A stretch of DNA of 64,000 nucleotides from Obelidium mucronatum (taxonomy: Eukaryota; Chytridiomycota; Chytridiomycetes; Chytridiales; Chytriomycetaceae), in assembly GCA_025765595.1 (NCBI GenBank), contig JAIVFH010000034.1:248001-312000 (forward strand). The letters are read 5' to 3'. The notes under the pieces were generated by a model. The model did not search any database. It was not told the origin of the DNA and worked only from the letters and a program-made list of their open reading frames with translations. Position 1 is the first letter of the stretch. Every line of letters starts with the position of its first letter. Positions 1 through 11,681 of this stretch are shown here, piece after piece. A program made the translations under genes and the position numbers.

Positions 1-1
1 T

Positions 2-724
2 GTTGTTCAATTGACTGGTTTCTCTGACCCTGTTTATGCCGAAGCGTACATGACTGTCCACCAATACGACATTCTCTTGGACATTTTGATTGTGAACCAG
101 ACTAGTGAGACTCTTCAGAACCTTACCCTTGAGTTCAACACGATGGGAGACTTGAAGCTCGTTGAAAGACCTATCCCTCAAACTATTGGCCCACATGGTT
201 TCCACAGTATCAAAGCCAACATCAAGGTTTCCTCGACTGAAACTGGAATCATTTTTGGAAACATTGTGTACGACGGTCCTTCTGCAGTTGACATGAACTG
301 TGTCATTTTGAACGATATTCACATTGACATTATGGATTACATCAAGCCAGCAACTTGTACCGAAACTCAGTTCCGTTCCATGTGGACTGAATTTGAATGG
401 GAAAACAAGGTGAACGTCAACACCAACATCACTGACTTGCACGAATACTTGAAGCACATTATGAAGAGCACAAACATGGATTGTTTGACTCCTGACCATG
501 CTCTTTCTGGGGACTGTGGATTCTTGGCAGCCAATTTGTATGCCAGATCTATTTTTGGTGAAGATGCGTTGGCAAATATTTGTTTGGAGATGCAGCAACA
601 AGGAAGCAGTGCGATTACGGGACATATTCGTATTCGTAGCAAGACTCAGGGTATTGCTCTTTCGCTTGGAGACAAGATTACGTTGAGTCAAAAGATTGCG
701 ACTCAGCCTGCAGTTGCCGCTTGA
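2..724 (+). CDS. SEC26: Coatomer subunit beta (beta-COP), 3' end only
   Basis: This is the C-terminal 240 residues of the beta subunit of the COPI coat, which covers Golgi-derived vesicles for Golgi-to-ER and intra-Golgi retrograde traffic. The frame is open from base 2, so the gene begins outside the window. The segment covers the beta-COP appendage region, seen as the stretch around [17 protein letters not shown] near the start and the motifs [20 protein letters not shown] and [14 protein letters not shown] further on. It ends with TAA-free coding up to a TGA at 722-724. No intron is visible in this part. A T-rich stretch follows before the next gene, only about 140 bp away on the same strand. 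Identification rests on recognised family sequence; the partial state is certain because there is no upstream stop or start. Confidence 0.93.
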   Translation, partial: VVQLTGFSDPVYAEAYMTVHQYDILLDILIVNQTSETLQNLTLEFNTMGDLKLVERPIPQTIGPHGFHSIKANIKVSSTETGIIFGNIVYDGPSAVDMNCVILNDIHIDIMDYIKPATCTETQFRSMWTEFEWENKVNVNTNITDLHEYLKHIMKSTNMDCLTPDHALSGDCGFLAANLYARSIFGEDALANICLEMQQQGSSAITGHIRIRSKTQGIALSLGDKITLSQKIATQPAVAA

Positions 725-863
725 TCTTTTTTTATTTCAATTGTAGCAGGAATATGTATCCAATTTTTTCCCCTTGTATTTTTGGATGAAAATTTTTCTC
801 CTTTTTTTTTTGGAGACAAGAAAAACTTTTTTCAAAGCTTTGCCACAAATATTGTTTCTGAAA

Positions 864-2696
864 ATGGGCCAACGACACCAAGCGTTCCTTATCCGCCGCT
901 TCCGCAATGGCAAGATGTACTCCGTCGCAACACTGCACCATCAGTGGTTGTATGGAAGAGGTCCACTCAGTGCCGTAGCAAGGCTTTGTAGGGCTTTGGT
1001 TGTGTCAGCCTCTGAAGTTACAGCAGCACTCCTGGCATTCGAGGCGACGGCTTCTGCTACAGACTTGAACAGCTTTTTTGCGGGAAAAGTCCCGTTTGTG
1101 GATCTCATTTTTGCCACTGCATTTGAAACCATGAGCTTTGAGGAGCTAGATGACCCACACGACGGCGCCAACAATGACGGCGTTTCAATCATTGATATTT
1201 CAGATATCAAAAACCCACGGTACTGCTTCTTGAACATTGAGCATCTCGAGGGCCTCTTGGGAGAAGCCGTTCCAGTTAATTTGCCCTTGTCTGCAGAAAT
1301 GTACGTTCGATCCTACTATCCACAGTTACACTTTATGGAGCTGTATGCTTCAAACCGTGAATCCAATGCAAGTGTTGAAGATGAGGTGGTGAAGGCGATT
1401 GAAGGGCTTGCCCCTTACAAGGTTTTGAGTTTGGCTGACTTGAAGGAGACTTGGCCACGCAGTGATTGGCGCAAATACAAGCCGAGAAATGAGGATCTAG
1501 CCGAGTTCACGAAGTGGTTGAAGTCACAGGCCAAGACTCTTGATGAGAGCCGACGTATTGAGGAGGACGCGGAACTGGAGAGAGCTGAAAAGGCCAGCAA
1601 GGCCCCTTCAACGCTTTTGGATTCTTCCGTTTTGGCTATCATGGAGACTGGTGATGTTGAGGATGGTGTTGCAGCAGAAAAATTGGAGGTTATGCTTTCT
1701 TTGGACCATATTCGGACAGCTGTCTGGAATGCTGCAAGAACCGGGAAGGGAGCCATGAGCTCTTTTGTTTTTGAGGCCATGATTGCCGATACTATGCTGG
1801 TTCGTTTGGATCTTCAATGCGTCACTCTCCCTGCCAATGAATTCTTGATCAAGGCAACGGCTGGATGCCCTTCACTCAAAGAACTGAACTTGTCAGGTCA
1901 AGCTCAAGTCACAAACGACGTGGTTACTGGAATTGGCTCCAACTGCCGCTTGCTTCAGAAGCTTGTTTTGTTTACGTGCAAGAATGTGACAGAGGACTGT
2001 CTTGTGTCATTGAGCCAGACTTGCCCACTCCTGCACCATATTTATGCGGAGGACATGTTCACCGCAAAGTCAAACCAGTTGAACAAAAGGGCTTGGTCTG
2101 TTCTTCTTACTTCCTACGGCCCAGAGAAAGACAGAAATGGTCGCACAGCTGTCCAAGGCGCCTGGCTTTACGGTGCACCTCTTGCACGCCTCTTCCTCCA
2201 GTGGATCAAAAATGTACGAAACGGCACTGTTATGATCTCCGATGATCCGCTTATGACAACTTTTTCAAACGGTGGATTTGAAGGGACCGACGTTGTATAC
2301 CGACAGCCCTTAAAGCAATCCGCTGGGAATCATTATCAAGGATCGCAAGTTGATTTGAATCAGTCTACTTGTATTATTATTGAAAAGCCGCAAAGTTTGG
2401 AGAAACCTGAAGATATTACTTTCAAGTATGCCTTTTTGATTCGTAACAATAGTGCTTCAAGTGCTGACGGAGAGGGAAAGAATGTTGTGGAGATGCAAGA
2501 CGCATTTTTTACAGTCTGTAATTTGGATGAATTCCTTGTGCAATCTTATCAAGAAGTTGAGGGTGGAAGTGAATTGTTGAATGAGGGAATTCGCAAGTTC
2601 CGCACCAGTTGTCGCGAAGAATTGAGTTTGTTAATTGCCGAGTGTGGAAAATTGGAGTATTTGGCAAGCAAGGAGGAAGTTTCCCGTTTACTTTGA
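864..2696 (+). CDS. MGQRHQ-type leucine-rich repeat protein
   Basis: This is an intronless gene for about 610 residues. I chose the ATG at 864 because the protein then begins MGQRHQAFLIRRF, an N-terminal signature I recognise from a family common in chytrids and other fungi; the frame is open upstream but has no better ATG. The N-terminal part also has the HHQWLYGRGPLSAV block. Residues around 325-410 look like AMN1/F-box-type leucine-rich repeats (CPSLKELNLSGQAQVTNDVV and CRLLQKLVLFTCKNVTEDCL). No F-box itself is evident. Function is unknown; LRRs of this type usually bind proteins, often as ubiquitin-ligase adaptors, but that is inference. An AATAAA-type signal lies at about 2725. The gene converges with the next one, whose stop is only 66 bp away. 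Confidence 0.75.
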   Translation: MGQRHQAFLIRRFRNGKMYSVATLHHQWLYGRGPLSAVARLCRALVVSASEVTAALLAFEATASATDLNSFFAGKVPFVDLIFATAFETMSFEELDDPHDGANNDGVSIIDISDIKNPRYCFLNIEHLEGLLGEAVPVNLPLSAEMYVRSYYPQLHFMELYASNRESNASVEDEVVKAIEGLAPYKVLSLADLKETWPRSDWRKYKPRNEDLAEFTKWLKSQAKTLDESRRIEEDAELERAEKASKAPSTLLDSSVLAIMETGDVEDGVAAEKLEVMLSLDHIRTAVWNAARTGKGAMSSFVFEAMIADTMLVRLDLQCVTLPANEFLIKATAGCPSLKELNLSGQAQVTNDVVTGIGSNCRLLQKLVLFTCKNVTEDCLVSLSQTCPLLHHIYAEDMFTAKSNQLNKRAWSVLLTSYGPEKDRNGRTAVQGAWLYGAPLARLFLQWIKNVRNGTVMISDDPLMTTFSNGGFEGTDVVYRQPLKQSAGNHYQGSQVDLNQSTCIIIEKPQSLEKPEDITFKYAFLIRNNSASSADGEGKNVVEMQDAFFTVCNLDEFLVQSYQEVEGGSELLNEGIRKFRTSCREELSLLIAECGKLEYLASKEEVSRLL

Positions 2697-2762
2697 ATGT
2701 ACGAAAAAGGGAAAATATTGCATTGAATAAATTTGATTATTGCTTTCATTTACTCATTATAT

Positions 2763-4899
2763 CTACTTTCTTGTCCCCATAATTGACTGATATTTTGCCA
2801 TCAGTGCATTCTCCATGTCAGGGTTAACAGTTCTACTTGACGTCCGTGCAGGGATTTGGGCCACCATGGCACCTCTATTTGTTCCATCAATATTCCAATA
2901 CCCAGTCGGTGGTGGTGAAACCATAACTGCTGTAACAGGACTGCTTTGGTCACTTCTTCTGCCACCATGCTCATGATATAAAGCAAACAAGTCTCCCGAC
3001 CCAGTACTTCTAACTCGCCCACTGTCCTTTTTTTTCAAACTCCTGCTCCGTTTCTCTGTAACACTTTTTCCATCATAACCGCCAGGATTTAACACACTGG
3101 TCCTCTGCAGAAAAGTGTTCACGACACTTTCGGCCCATTCTCCACCGCCAGGAACACTTAAACGACTACTGTTGCGTGATTTTTGGGTTGTACTTCGCGT
3201 TAAAGTCGAGTCGGATCTGCTCAAGAGCATTGTCGACGTTGTTATTTCTTCACGAGATCCCAGGTCAAAACTAAAACTAGTGTCCCCGTGGCCCCGAGTT
3301 TCATTAAAACTAGGAGTGCTTGTATCCACAGAAGTTATTGGGAACGTAGTTGGAGGTGTGGGAAGCGGTTTGTTGCGAACCATTTTCTTCTTTTTGGGAG
3401 GGGTTTCTTCCGTTGGGGAAGCTGACTTTTTTGGAGGGGGTGGCGGGTGGGACGGAGGAGGCTGAGACATAAAGTTATGAAACTGGGGTAATGGCATTGT
3501 AGGAGTCGTAGGACTACTGATGCTTGCACTAGATGAACGAATACTCAAGCCACTTGGGCGACGTGTCACACTGGGCCCTCGTTTGATGGTTGACGCGGCG
3601 GACGATGTTCTATTAAGCTGGATTTCATGTTCTTCGTCGCTCCGAGGGGGAAGCAAATTGTTGATAACCATGGGTTTTGTTGGAGTGGACGACTGCTGCT
3701 GAAAATACTTTGTAAGGAATGCATACTCCTCTTGAAGCGAAAGAGGCTCTGGGACGTTTTGCTTTTTTCTAGGTGGTATGGGACGGGAAGGTTGGGGAAT
3801 AATCGGAACAATCCTCACTGGCTGATGTTGCGAATTCATTATTAAGGCGTTAGCCTTCCGAGAATGCGTTCGCGGTTGAATAACAATTTTTGAAGCAGGT
3901 GCCAACGAATCAATTTGGGGAGGAGTCAATGGCTGGTTGATAACTTCTTGAGTGGTGACAGACGGCTTATCGCTCACAACAAGATGAGCATCTCGAGCAA
4001 TTGAAATAGAATCTTGACGTGGTGATATATTAAGCGTTGAACTGGGGAAGACGCTTGGAATTTGCGACTGCGACGTTGATCGAGCTGGAACGGCAATGGA
4101 CTGTGCCGTCGCAGAATTATCTTCTGTCGCTGAATCAGCTAAATCATCGAGAGTGAGATTTAAGTACGCATCGAATGCTGAGTCGGAAATAGTTCCAGCC
4201 AAGACCTTGTCTTTCTCAGGTGGGCTCGGTGGAGGCGAAACTGGGGAAACGCTTTTGCTGGACACAGTACGCTGGGGTATAATTACTTCTTTTTCTTGTT
4301 CTGGCCCGGGAGATTGCATTTGTTGGGGAACAGCTGCGTTCAACGAAGTCCTCCGGGGGTTAATAGCAATTTGAGGGAGATCCGGATCGAGAGCAGCGAC
4401 TTCCAAAACATTCGGAACAGCTTGATCATTGACAATTTGTACATCTTCCGCATCTATTCCTTGCTTAGAGTTGTTCCAAGACAGAAGAAACTTACCCTCA
4501 GGTGCATTTGCCGCCCAGAATACATAGATATCCGCAAGAGTGTTTTGCATTACAACAAGTTTGACAACAGAATAGTTTGGGTTTTCTTGCTCGCTTGATA
4601 TTTTGCAAGACCTGTGGCAGTGCGTTTCATGAGGTTAGAGTGGTCCATGACAAAGGCAACTCGTACGTGACAAACGCCAGCTGCAGCGGATCAAGCACTG
4701 GCCAATCAGCAGTCTGCAACTCTCCTTCTTTGAATGATGCCACGAAGGGAACATCCACCACCACATCCTCATCATCATCCTCGCCATCGCTGGTCCCAAA
4801 CTCTGAGTACTCGTCCTGTATGCTGCCGTCAAAGCTGCCTTCGAAGCTGAGTCCGTCTGAATCGCTGGCAGAAGAATAAGCTGCGACGACAGAGTCCAT
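2763..4899 (-). CDS. Unknown Pro/Ser-rich protein, two exons
   Basis: I join exon 4899-4667 to exon 4611-2763 across a 55-bp intron (donor GTACGA, branch CTAAC, acceptor CACAG), which gives 693 residues in one open frame. The N-terminus is acidic (EFGTSDGEDDDEDVVVD). Residues about 60-130 look folded and carry hydrophobic strands (NYSVVKLVVMQNTLADIYVFWAANAP), faintly like a PH-type beta fold. The rest is low-complexity Ser/Pro/Thr sequence with several PPPxP-like runs (PPPSHPPPPPKK), typical of disordered scaffolds that bind SH3 or WW domains. The C-terminus has a short helical end (ENALMAKYQSIMGTRK). I do not recognise the family. The intron and the acceptor frame are well supported by the branch site and by continuity of reading. 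Confidence 0.65.
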
Positions 4900-4998
4900 T
4901 GCTTTTGGCTGGAGGCTTTCACGTTGAAATCAATTTGTTCAAATGGATTTGTGAAACAAGATAGTTTATGTAAGCAAATAAAGTTGAGGAAGAAAGAA

Positions 4999-6476
4999 TC
5001 AGTCAAAGAAGAGCTCAGGATGCAGAAACAAATATCCCAGTATCTTGTTCCACTCTTCAAATACCCCAACTAGCGCACGCATTTCAAGCGCATTTGCGGC
5101 ATCGTGATATTTGCTTGTCCCCTGTGCACTCATGCGTTTCAGCAGTGCTTCCGAAGTGATACTGCCACATGCATTGAGGTTGTGAACAGGAATAACAACT
5201 GCCAGACTCGACGCTTCTACCGGATCGTTGGCAAGAATCTTATTGGCCAAAAGAGTTATCATTCGAAGCAGTGCCCTTCTTTGAGGATTCACGTTGAGGA
5301 GGAACCTAATAACTTCCATCTTGGGTTCCGAAACAGGTTTTTCTAGTTCAGGCGAGTATTAAGTCTCATGAATGAAATGGTTTGAAGCCCTACCCGCAGA
5401 GAACAACACACAAATCATTTTGCGCATCGATTCTGTGATGATACCGCCTGAAACAAGTGCCAAATTTCTTTTCAGATACCCAGCAACAATGTTACATATT
5501 GGAGAGATGAATTTCTGTGCCCCTCCCTTTTCATTGTCCAAATCCTTTTGTTTTTGACGGCCAAAATAAGCCTTGAAGCCAATATCAGTGATTGCACTGA
5601 TTTCTCGCGGATGGGGGTTCACACGGAACCAAGATGAGGAGTTTTTAAATTCTAAAAGTTGAATCATATGGTTAGTTATGAAGGGGCGCTTCAATACATT
5701 GGTTTGACCATGTTCGTCTCGCGTCATCAAAAATTCACAGCACTCATTGACATCATCTACAATCTTTTGGGAAAGTGGTGAAGTAATTAAGATCATATCA
5801 TTTTGGACTGCGCTATATTCAAGAGGAGTTGATGGCAGTCTTCATTCTTTGTTAGTTACTGTGTTGCCAGACGGCAAAAGAGTCACCTGAGTATGAGTTG
5901 GGCAAGCACTTTTGTATTCGATTGGCATTCAACGCTGGGGTTTTGGCTCTTTGTGGCTGCTATCGCGTCTGTGTGTGGGATATTCTTCTTCACTTGGCTG
6001 TTTGTGGAATCCTGGCCAAAGATCTATCAGTCTACTTCTGCCGCGCCAGATAACAATCATACCCTCCACATTTGTACAAGAGGCTCAATAATTTTTGTTC
6101 GGAATTTCGACATTTGCTGTTCAGGAGATGGTGATGTTGAGTTGACAGGGGAGTACATAGTTCCATTAGCTGTGACGGATACGTGCAGGTTAGTTTTGCT
6201 GCGTTCAGCTCATAAACTTTTTGGCAAACTCGCATTCGCAGCTGGTACCGGCAGCGGCGGCTTCGTCAATCACAATGTTGGGCATTCTTGTGCCAAACAT
6301 TTTTTAAAATGAAGATATATAATACAGATATATTAACCTGCAGATTTAACTGCGATATTGAATTCAGAATCATTAAGCTCCATATCATAATGCGTAGGAA
6401 GTATCACCAATTCCGCGAAGCGATTGATGATTTTGTTTAGAATCGGTTGGAGAAAATGTTTCGCAAATCGTGGCAT
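4999..6476 (-). CDS. RhoGAP-domain protein, about six exons
   Basis: This gene is hidden under a misleading antisense reading frame. Exon 1 is 6476-6338 (starting MPRFAKHFLQPILNKI, with an in-frame stop just upstream). Later exons are 6208-6063, 6011-5887, 5839-5394 and 5342-4999, with 40-51 bp introns; the small stretch between 6337 and 6209 is not resolved. The C-terminal half matches a GTPase-activating domain for Rho-family GTPases: the arginine-finger segment reads SSWFRVNPHPREISAI, aligning with the usual GIFRVSGS, followed by YLKRNLALVSGGIIT and then NPQRRALLRMITLLANKI and ASSLAVVIPVHNL, which align with the helix and the NLAVVFGPNLL block. The N of the final block is replaced by S. 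It should stimulate GTP hydrolysis on a Rho/Cdc42/Rac protein. The remaining N-terminal part is not recognised. Confidence 0.65.
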
Positions 6477-6842
6477 TTACTAGAGATTAATGTATCGGAG
6501 AATGGGGAGGAGTTGGAATTGCAGGGAATTGCTTGATTGGACTATTGGTTTCTTGCAGACGGTGGGAATTTTGTCGGAGTCCAAAAACGTCAACAAAAAA
6601 AAAACAGTTGGACGCGCTCTGGCCCAAGAGATCCCAAGAAATCCCGAACAATCATATATTATATATTGTTATTCAGCTGGATTCTTGAAACATTAATACA
6701 AGTACAGGTGGCATAGTTGGGCTCCCTTTGAATTCCGACCCGCCAATGTTTTAATTCGTTGACCTTCTCACTTTCTACAACCACAGAGATTACAACTTAC
6801 CTGAATATATCCTCAAACACATTCTCTTGAATATTGTACTCT
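6477..6842. promoter_or_regulatory. Divergent intergenic promoter region (366 bp)
   Basis: This space separates the start codons of the RhoGAP gene (minus) and the PAS-kinase-like gene (plus), so it must hold both promoters. It is AT-rich with ATATATT-like stretches around 6655-6670. I see no conserved operator and no reading frame with convincing coding character. Confidence 0.4.
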
Positions 6843-9559
6843 ATGTCAAGCGAAGCCAGTATACATCAACTTCCAAACCCATTGCCACCTCCATCAGAAA
6901 AAATCTCACCAACTGCGACAAATACAATGACTCAGTCCCAGAACGGCGATTTAAATAATGCTCCGCAGCAACATTCCAAACCAACTGCGCCATATCGCGT
7001 TGACTCTGACGAAACCATCCAAAATAGCCCCCGTTCGAGTATTAGCAGCAGTTCTGGTGTCAGTATGGCACGGACTAGAAATACACCTCCTACACCGAAA
7101 GCCCCAGATTGGATGAAGGGAATTCAAGGATCGCACGTCAAAGTACATGACAAACCCGCTACTCAATCGCGATACCTATCGGGGTCTGTTGGTGTAGGAG
7201 GTATTCGAGCTTATGGAGACGGGAAATTTCCGAAACCGGCAACGCCTATTCTCCAAAAGGAAACAGATTTAGTACCGAATGGAAATACCATCAGCGAATC
7301 CGATGTTGAAGTCAAGTCCCTCACTGAAGACCTCTCCAGCCTTATGAATCCAACTGAAGTTATCGCGTCAGCATCAGAAGCAGCTTCCCAACAGCTACCA
7401 GCACCGCAGCAAGCCAAACCAGTCCCACCCCCAACACCCCAACGAAATATTTTCAAATCATCTCTTTCTGCGTTTCCAAAGAAAACAGAACAGTTTTTGG
7501 ACTCCTTCACAACTGGAAACAGCAGCCGTCCATCCTCCACAGGTCCTAAACCAAAAAGAACGAGTAGCAACACGCTAGAAAAAATCAACGCGTTTCGCGC
7601 CAGTGCCACTGATTTTTTTACAAATCTAACTTCTGGAAAGAAACGAGGATTTAGCGTAGATCAGCAACAACGAGTGTCGGAAGAAAATACTGGAGGAGAG
7701 GCAATTGAGGAGGCTGCCTCCACCTCTTCAGGTTCAACACGGGAGGCCCCGAAACACATGAGCACAAAAGATGTCGGGGCTGCTGTTGTGGGTAGTTTCC
7801 AGAGAATTGGCAGTGCTATATCCGAGAAGCTATCGCGTGTTGGTACAGGAGGGAGATCTTTTGTCGTCAGAACCCCCAGCTTCGTGGCAACGAAAGGGGC
7901 AAGCCCACAGCAAAATCAGCAAGAGCAATATTCCCCAGAGCCTCCAAAACTACCGCAAATACAATATCAATCAAAAGTACAACAACCAGAACACATTGCC
8001 AAACCAAAGCAGACCCAAAAAGAAAAGGAAGACGAAGAGAGAAATAGTCGTCACGCTGATGTCGTTGGTTTCTTGAATGGAACAAAGACGTTGAGCGCAG
8101 AGTTTACAGAAAACTACAAACTTGGGGAAGTACTTGGAGATGGTGCATTCGGGTTTGTGATGACAGCAACAAGTTTAAAAGATGGAAAAGAGGTCATTTT
8201 TTTTTCCAAATGAGTTTGTCTTCAGGTGTTTTTCCGTTCTCTGTTATTAATCATATCGTTTTCCTTTTCACAGGTTGCTGTCAAGTTCATCACTCGTGAC
8301 AAGATTCCGCGCGATCTTTGGGTGAAAGATCCATCCAACACCAACGAAAAAATACCGGTTGAAATTGCAATCTTACAGCAAATCAGTCATCCAAACATTA
8401 TAAAGTATATCGCTCATGTTGTGGAACCAACCAAGTACATTTTACTCATCACGGAGCTTCATGGTACCGAATGGGTTTCCCCGCCGGTACAACAACCGGA
8501 AGATGTGGATAAGGCGGGGTCAAGCACTAATATAGTTGCCGAAAAGAAACGGGCATCAAGTGCAGGCAACGCTCCTCCTCCTACATCCACGCCATTGCCG
8601 AAAATGGAATGCAGCCCTTTGTTCAGATTGACTCCAGAGCAGGAAAAGCAAATTCGTCGAAGGACTTCATGCGATTTGTTTGAATGCATAGGTGATTTTT
8701 TATTATTTTGATTTTAAACGTCGTTTCATGTGGCTAATTTGTATTCTCCCGTTTTCTCACCTACGCGTTCAGATGCTCGTGAGTTTGTTTTTGTCTTTGC
8801 TCGAGCTTAATTTTTTTTTTGTGAGGAGTATTGACCTTTTTTTTTCTTCTTACAACCAAGACAAACGTATTCCAGAACCGTTAGCAAAAAAGATATTTGC
8901 TCAAATTGCGTTGGCTGTTCACTTCCTGCACACAAACGATCTTGTCCACCGAGATTTGAAGGACGAAAATATTGTCATTGACGCAGATTACAACATCAAA
9001 CTCATTGATTTTGGAAGTGCAGCTCACATTCCAACACAGCCCAAAGACTATTTTACAAAATTTAATGGAACCACACACTTTGCAAGTCCTGAAATTGCAA
9101 ATCACCTCGCTTATCGCGGTCCCGAAGCCGAGATGTGGTACGTGTGCAATCGAAAAAGAAAAAAAAAAAAAGCAAGTGAGAAGAAGAAGAAGGGAAAACT
9201 TACACACGACATTTTTCCGTACTATAAAATTCAGGTCTTTAGGGGTGTTGTTGTACACAATTGTGTTTGGTGAAAACCCCTTTCACAACCTGACGGATAT
9301 CCTCAGAGGAGAATATAGGATTCCATTTGGCTTGGAATCGGATGTCCAAATTGAAGGCTGCCGTCACTTGATCAAGAGGCTTTTGGCTTATAATCCAAAA
9401 GAGCGGATCAAGATTGACGAAGTGAGACAACGTGCTTCAGTGTTTCAATTATTCTAAATATGTTTTTTTACCCAGGTTTTAAAACACGCCTGGTTGCGTG
9501 ATGAGGTTCAACAATTGCAAGCCAAATATGATGTTCCCGTTGCTACAGCAGCCCTTTAA
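6843..9559 (+). CDS. PAS-kinase-family Ser/Thr protein kinase
   Basis: Six exons (6843-8192, 8274-8691, 8773-8778, 8861-9137, 9235-9421, 9476-9559) give 773 residues. The N-terminal 415 residues are Ser/Pro-rich and show no PAS domain that I can see. The kinase domain has the glycine loop GDGAFGFV, the lysine VAVKFI, the catalytic loop HRDLKDENIVI, DFGSAA, and a SPE activation-segment end. The GSAA after DFG, the LITELHG hinge and the motif SLGVLLYTIVFGENPFHN are characteristic of PASK/PSK1/PSK2, metabolic-sensing kinases that control sugar partitioning and translation in yeast. The N-lobe carries a Pro/Ser insert at about 510-560. The third exon is only 6 nt long; it restores the length of the segment ECIDAHKRIPEPLA relative to animal PASK. 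I preferred ATG 6843 as the first ATG in frame. Confidence 0.8.
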
Positions 9560-9735
9560 GAAAGGCCCTAAGCTTGGACATTATTGTACTTGATGCCCTA
9601 ACCGATTTTATTTAATTAACTTTTCTATTATTCTAATTTTTTGGAAGAATAAACTTGGATAATTTTTCTGTTGAAGGACACTGTTAACGCGTGTGTCAAA
9701 GTGGCATTGGCAAAAAAAAAAATATTTTTGTAAAA

Positions 9736-11584
9736 ATGCATCTCGTCAAACTATTGGCATCACTCCTTCTGACTGCATTCGCAGCAGCCGTATCATCATC
9801 GGTTTGGAGTCCAACAGCATCAGAGAGTAATTCTGAATCATCAATTTTGGGGATGGGTTGAAAACAGGCAGCAGATGTTGACAAGGCAATTACCCATGTC
9901 AACCAACTCTCTGCCAAATTGAGGAAACCATCAAAGCCAATCAATCCAAACGGGATCAACAAAGTAATTACTGTTGCCTCATATGATACCGATACTGCAG
10001 ACACGGGCTTCTTTATCAAGTTCTTTGCTCCCTGGCAAGTACAAAATAGGTTTTTTGGGCTGGGAAAGATGGGCTATTAAAAACAGAGCATTACATATAT
10101 ACACACTAACACAGGTGCGGGCACTGCAAACACCTGGCTCCAATTTGGGAAGAATTCGCCTACCACATGGCCGACCGCGTCAACGTGGGTGAAGTTGACT
10201 GCACAACGGACGGGAAAGTGTGTGCAAGAAACGGAATCCGCGGGTATCCGTCCCTGAAATGGGTTACTGATCTTGGAACGATTGATTTTAATGGACGACG
10301 AACGGTGGAGGGTCTTACTGCCTTTGCTGAGGGATTTAGCAAAGCCCCAGTAACCGTCGTGAAGGCGAGTGAGATCAAGAGTGTCCTCAAGACAAAAGAA
10401 GTTGTCGTGTTTTACATCTATGACCCGGCTGCTATCTCTGATGATCATTTGGTAAGGGGTTTATAAAGAAGACAAAACCTTGAAGACCATTCACAAGTTG
10501 GATTCTCAAACAGACAAACTTTTTAAAAGTCGCGGCCTCTGTTCAAACCCTTGTACCAATCTATGCCACTCCAGATTACAACGCTGCCGCAAAGTTGTTC
10601 CGTATTCCAGAGTCTCATACTGACCAATACCCCCTTCTCATAACTGTCAAAGATGGCGGAATGGATCAAAAAGTATACAATCCTCCATTGACACCATTGA
10701 GCGACAAGAAACAGGTTCGCATTTCTCAAACTAATTCTCAAAAACCCCTCAGTAAACTCACAAAGTAACTCTCTCCCTCCCTCTCTCTCTCTCCAGCAAA
10801 TTGCTCTCCGCACTTGGATTTTGGATAACAAACACCCACTCGTCCCAGCCCTTACCGATGCCAACAGTCGTGACGTTCTTGGCACCTCTGAAAGCGAGAA
10901 ATTGGTTGTTCTTGGCCTCTTTAATGGTTTCGATTCAGCCAAAGTGGATGAAATTCGGTTCGCTGCACGTGAGTGGAGCAGTAAATTCTCTGACCAGAGT
11001 AAAAAGAATGTGGTCTTTACCTGGTTGGATGCTCGTGAAAAGGGGGAATATATTAAGCGTGCCTATGGCATCAAGAGTCTGGATGAGTTGCCCAAAGTAA
11101 TTGTCGTGGACCCCAATGAAGAAGATATTTACCGCAAGGATTTGAGTGGGGCTGATTTCGTTATTGAGAAGGACTCTTTGGTGGCAAACGTGAAGTTGAT
11201 TGTTGATGGGAAACTGAAGGTGAGCACTTTTGTAGTTTATTCATTGATTTGGTTATATTTTGGTGGTTGATGGGTTTTTTATGTGTAGGGTGCTCACATT
11301 AACGGTTGGAGCGGCGCGTTCTTTAAGAAATTTGAAAAGGTTATGAAGCCTGTGATTGTGAGTTGAATTTATCTAATCATGTCTGGGTTGACAGCTAACC
11401 ATGAATTTTTTTATTTTTTTTAAAAAAAACAAAGGAGTTTATTTCCGAATATCCTTTCCTGTTTGTTGGAGGAGTTGTTGTTTTCGTTGTGTTGACTTTA
11501 TGGCTGTTACTCTCTGAACCGGCGTCGACTCCAGCTGAGCGGGCTCCATTGAAGCGGGCTGAATCAGTCAACAAAACCGATTGA
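9736..11584 (+). CDS. Membrane-anchored protein disulfide isomerase
   Basis: Seven exons (9736-9826, 9872-10034, 10115-10451, 10514-10714, 10797-11219, 11289-11357, 11435-11584) encode 477 residues. It begins with a signal peptide (MHLVKLLASLLLTAFAAAV). One thioredoxin domain carries the active site FFAPWCGHCKHL with the two cysteines at about 86 and 89, and a cis-proline region GIRGYPSLKW. Two or three further thioredoxin-like, redox-inactive domains follow. Near the C-terminus is one membrane helix (LFVGGVVVFVVLTLWLLL) and a short cytosolic tail without KDEL. The layout resembles TMX3/EPS1-type ER oxidoreductases that form or shuffle disulfides during folding. The second intron uses a GC donor (GCAAGT at 10035) with a CTAAC branch site; the codon for the tryptophan before CGHC is split there, so the GC-AG reading is secure. 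Confidence 0.82.
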
Positions 11585-11681
11585 TTCTTTAAGACTTGGG
11601 TTTCTGGTTTTGAATAAAAGTTTTCGTTTCAATCCTAAGCTCCTCGCACAGTTTTAATGTATTCATTAATTTAGGGTATCA

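Noticed and set aside
5893..6312. Plus-strand frame with an apparent membrane helix (MSWASTFVFDWHSTLGFWLF)
   Set aside because: It lies antisense to minus-strand exons that splice in phase into a RhoGAP protein; the helix is the complement of a Ser/Thr/Lys-rich coding stretch.
6300..6530. In-frame TAG between two plausible coding stretches, suggesting recoding or an alternative genetic code
   Set aside because: The region is better explained by exon 1 of the minus-strand RhoGAP gene; TAG readthrough is not needed anywhere else in the window.
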